A stretch of DNA of 6,334 nucleotides from the NCBI GenBank assembly GCA_938018045.1, contig CALIIP010000132.1, positions 1 through 6,334 on the forward strand, read 5' to 3'. The notes beneath the pieces are model-generated. The model ran no database searches, was not told where the DNA came from, and saw only the letters and a list, made by a program, of their open reading frames with translations. The stretch is from an uncultured Flavobacteriaceae bacterium. Its GTDB lineage: Bacteria > Bacteroidota > Bacteroidia > Flavobacteriales > Flavobacteriaceae. Positions 5,515 through 6,334 of the stretch are shown here, piece after piece (the stretch's first letter is position 1; each line of letters starts with the position of its first letter). A program made the translations under genes and the position numbers.

Positions 5515-6334
5515 AAAAGATAGTCACAATTTTAGGTGCAAGACCTCAGTTTGTGAAAGCTGCAGTCTTAAGTAGAATAATTTCTCAACACAAAGAATTT
5601 GAAGAGGTTATCATTCATACAGGTCAACATTATGATGTGAACATGAGCGCTATTTTTTTTGACGAAATGTCGATTCCAGAGCCAAAATATAATTTGGAGA
5701 TTAACAATTTAAGTCATGAAGCAATGACTGAGAAAATGATGAAAGAAATTAAACGAGTATTGCTTCTAGAAAAACCTAATGCAGTTGTAATTTATGGTGA
5801 CACAAACTCTACAATTGCTGGCGCTTTGGCTGCAAAAAAATTGAATATGAAAGTTGTGCATGTCGAAGCAGGTTTGCGTTCGTTTAATATTAAAATGCCT
5901 GAAGAAATTAATAGAATTAAGACAGATAGAATTTCAGACTTATTATTGTGTCCAACAGATACTGCCGTTGATAATCTTAAAAATGAAGGCTTTGGTAACT
6001 TTCCGATAAAGATTGTAAAATCTGGAGATATCATGAAAGATGCAGTTGAATTTTATAGAAAAATTGCTTCAAAAAAATCGACTATTATTTCTCGTTTAAA
6101 GTTAATAGAAAATGAATTTGTACTAGCAACCATACATAGGCAAGAGAATACAGATGATTTAGAAAAGTTAAAAGCAATATTTCAAGGTTTGGAAATAATT
6201 TCTAAACAAAAAAGAGTTGTTATTCCTCTACATCCAAGGACAAAGAAAATACTTGAGAAATTCGATCTAAAATACAACATAACCTTTATAGATCCAATTG
6301 GTTACTTTGATATGTTAACGTTGTTGAAACATTG
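5511..6334 (+). CDS. wecB: Non-hydrolysing UDP-GlcNAc 2-epimerase family protein, 3' end cut by window
   Basis: The frame opens with ATG at 5511, overlapping the previous stop as ATGA, and stays open for 274 codons to the right edge; members are usually 360-390 residues, so about 100 are missing. It begins MKKIVTILGARPQFVKAAVL, then HTGQHYDVNMS (36-46), VIYGDTNSTIAGALAA (93-108), HVEAGLRSFN (117-126), MPEEINR (129-135), THRQENTDD-type sequence with His209 (207-216) and PLHPRT (239-244). Compared by eye with E. coli WecB, Asp97, Glu119, Glu131, Arg135 and His209 fit the known active-site Asp95, Glu117, Glu131, Arg135 and His213. The family interconverts UDP-GlcNAc and UDP-ManNAc in the cytosol by anti elimination and re-addition of UDP. 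The GARPQF and HTGQHYDxNMS wording is nearer to WbpI-like enzymes acting on UDP-2,3-diacetamido-glucuronic acid than to WecB (GTRPEAIK), so the exact substrate is open and the symbol is a family label. A T8 run lies at 5653-5660. Confidence 0.92.
   Translation, partial: MKKIVTILGARPQFVKAAVLSRIISQHKEFEEVIIHTGQHYDVNMSAIFFDEMSIPEPKYNLEINNLSHEAMTEKMMKEIKRVLLLEKPNAVVIYGDTNSTIAGALAAKKLNMKVVHVEAGLRSFNIKMPEEINRIKTDRISDLLLCPTDTAVDNLKNEGFGNFPIKIVKSGDIMKDAVEFYRKIASKKSTIISRLKLIENEFVLATIHRQENTDDLEKLKAIFQGLEIISKQKRVVIPLHPRTKKILEKFDLKYNITFIDPIGYFDMLTLLKH

Noticed and set aside
5653..5660. T8 run in the epimerase gene as a phase-variation site
   Set aside because: It codes for Ile-Phe-Phe in a conserved hydrophobic place and is short for slippage in an AT-rich genome; weaker than the A9 case.
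5792..6034. 80-codon - strand open frame
   Set aside because: Antisense to the well-supported epimerase gene, whose catalytic motifs span this stretch.
1..6334. A previously unknown defence, mobile or RNA-guided system
   Set aside because: All five main genes belong to recognisable glycan-synthesis families. I saw no nuclease, recombinase, reverse transcriptase or toxin motif, and no repeat-spacer array.

Overview
The window is very AT-rich (roughly 30% GC by eye), dense and coded entirely on the + strand. Start sites lack Shine-Dalgarno sequences and sit in A-rich leaders. Protein families and wording (a YfhO-type membrane protein of about 800 aa, GT4 enzymes with N-termini such as FPPDPRVENEA and ITYYWPNAGGSGVQRW) point to Bacteroidota, most likely a Flavobacteriaceae-type marine or aquatic bacterium. 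The genus cannot be fixed from this alone.

Layout. Positions 2-76 look like the last 24 codons of an upstream + strand gene. A short AT-rich spacer (77-131) follows. It carries a degenerate 8-bp periodic repeat that runs into the start codon of the first complete gene. Then come five tightly packed genes: a YfhO-family multi-pass membrane protein (132-2546), a small SAM-methyltransferase-like protein (2543-3052), a GT4-type glycosyltransferase (3062-4255), a second GT-B glycosyltransferase with a GTG start (4252-5514), and a non-hydrolysing UDP-GlcNAc 2-epimerase (5511 to the window end, cut off after 274 codons). Three of the four junctions are 4-base stop/start overlaps and the fourth is a 9-base gap. 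The set therefore almost certainly forms one operon with translational coupling, continuing beyond the right edge.

Function. The epimerase supplies a ManNAc-type nucleotide sugar. The two cytosolic GT-B enzymes would add sugars to a lipid-linked intermediate. The small methyltransferase-like protein may modify the glycan or another partner. The YfhO protein resembles GT-C membrane enzymes that act on the outer side of the cytoplasmic membrane. Together they look like part of a cell-surface polysaccharide (O-antigen, capsule or exopolysaccharide) locus. The exact glycan, and the acceptor and donor of each transferase, cannot be read from the sequence.

I see no RNA gene, CRISPR array, insertion sequence, prophage gene or clear factor-independent terminator, and no stretch over 300 bases without a gene. 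I find no convincing evidence of a wholly new system. The points most worth a second look are the degenerate SAM-binding loop in the small methyltransferase-like protein, the Glu-to-Gln change in the donor-site motif of the first glycosyltransferase, the WbpI-like character of the epimerase, and the periodic repeat upstream of the operon.
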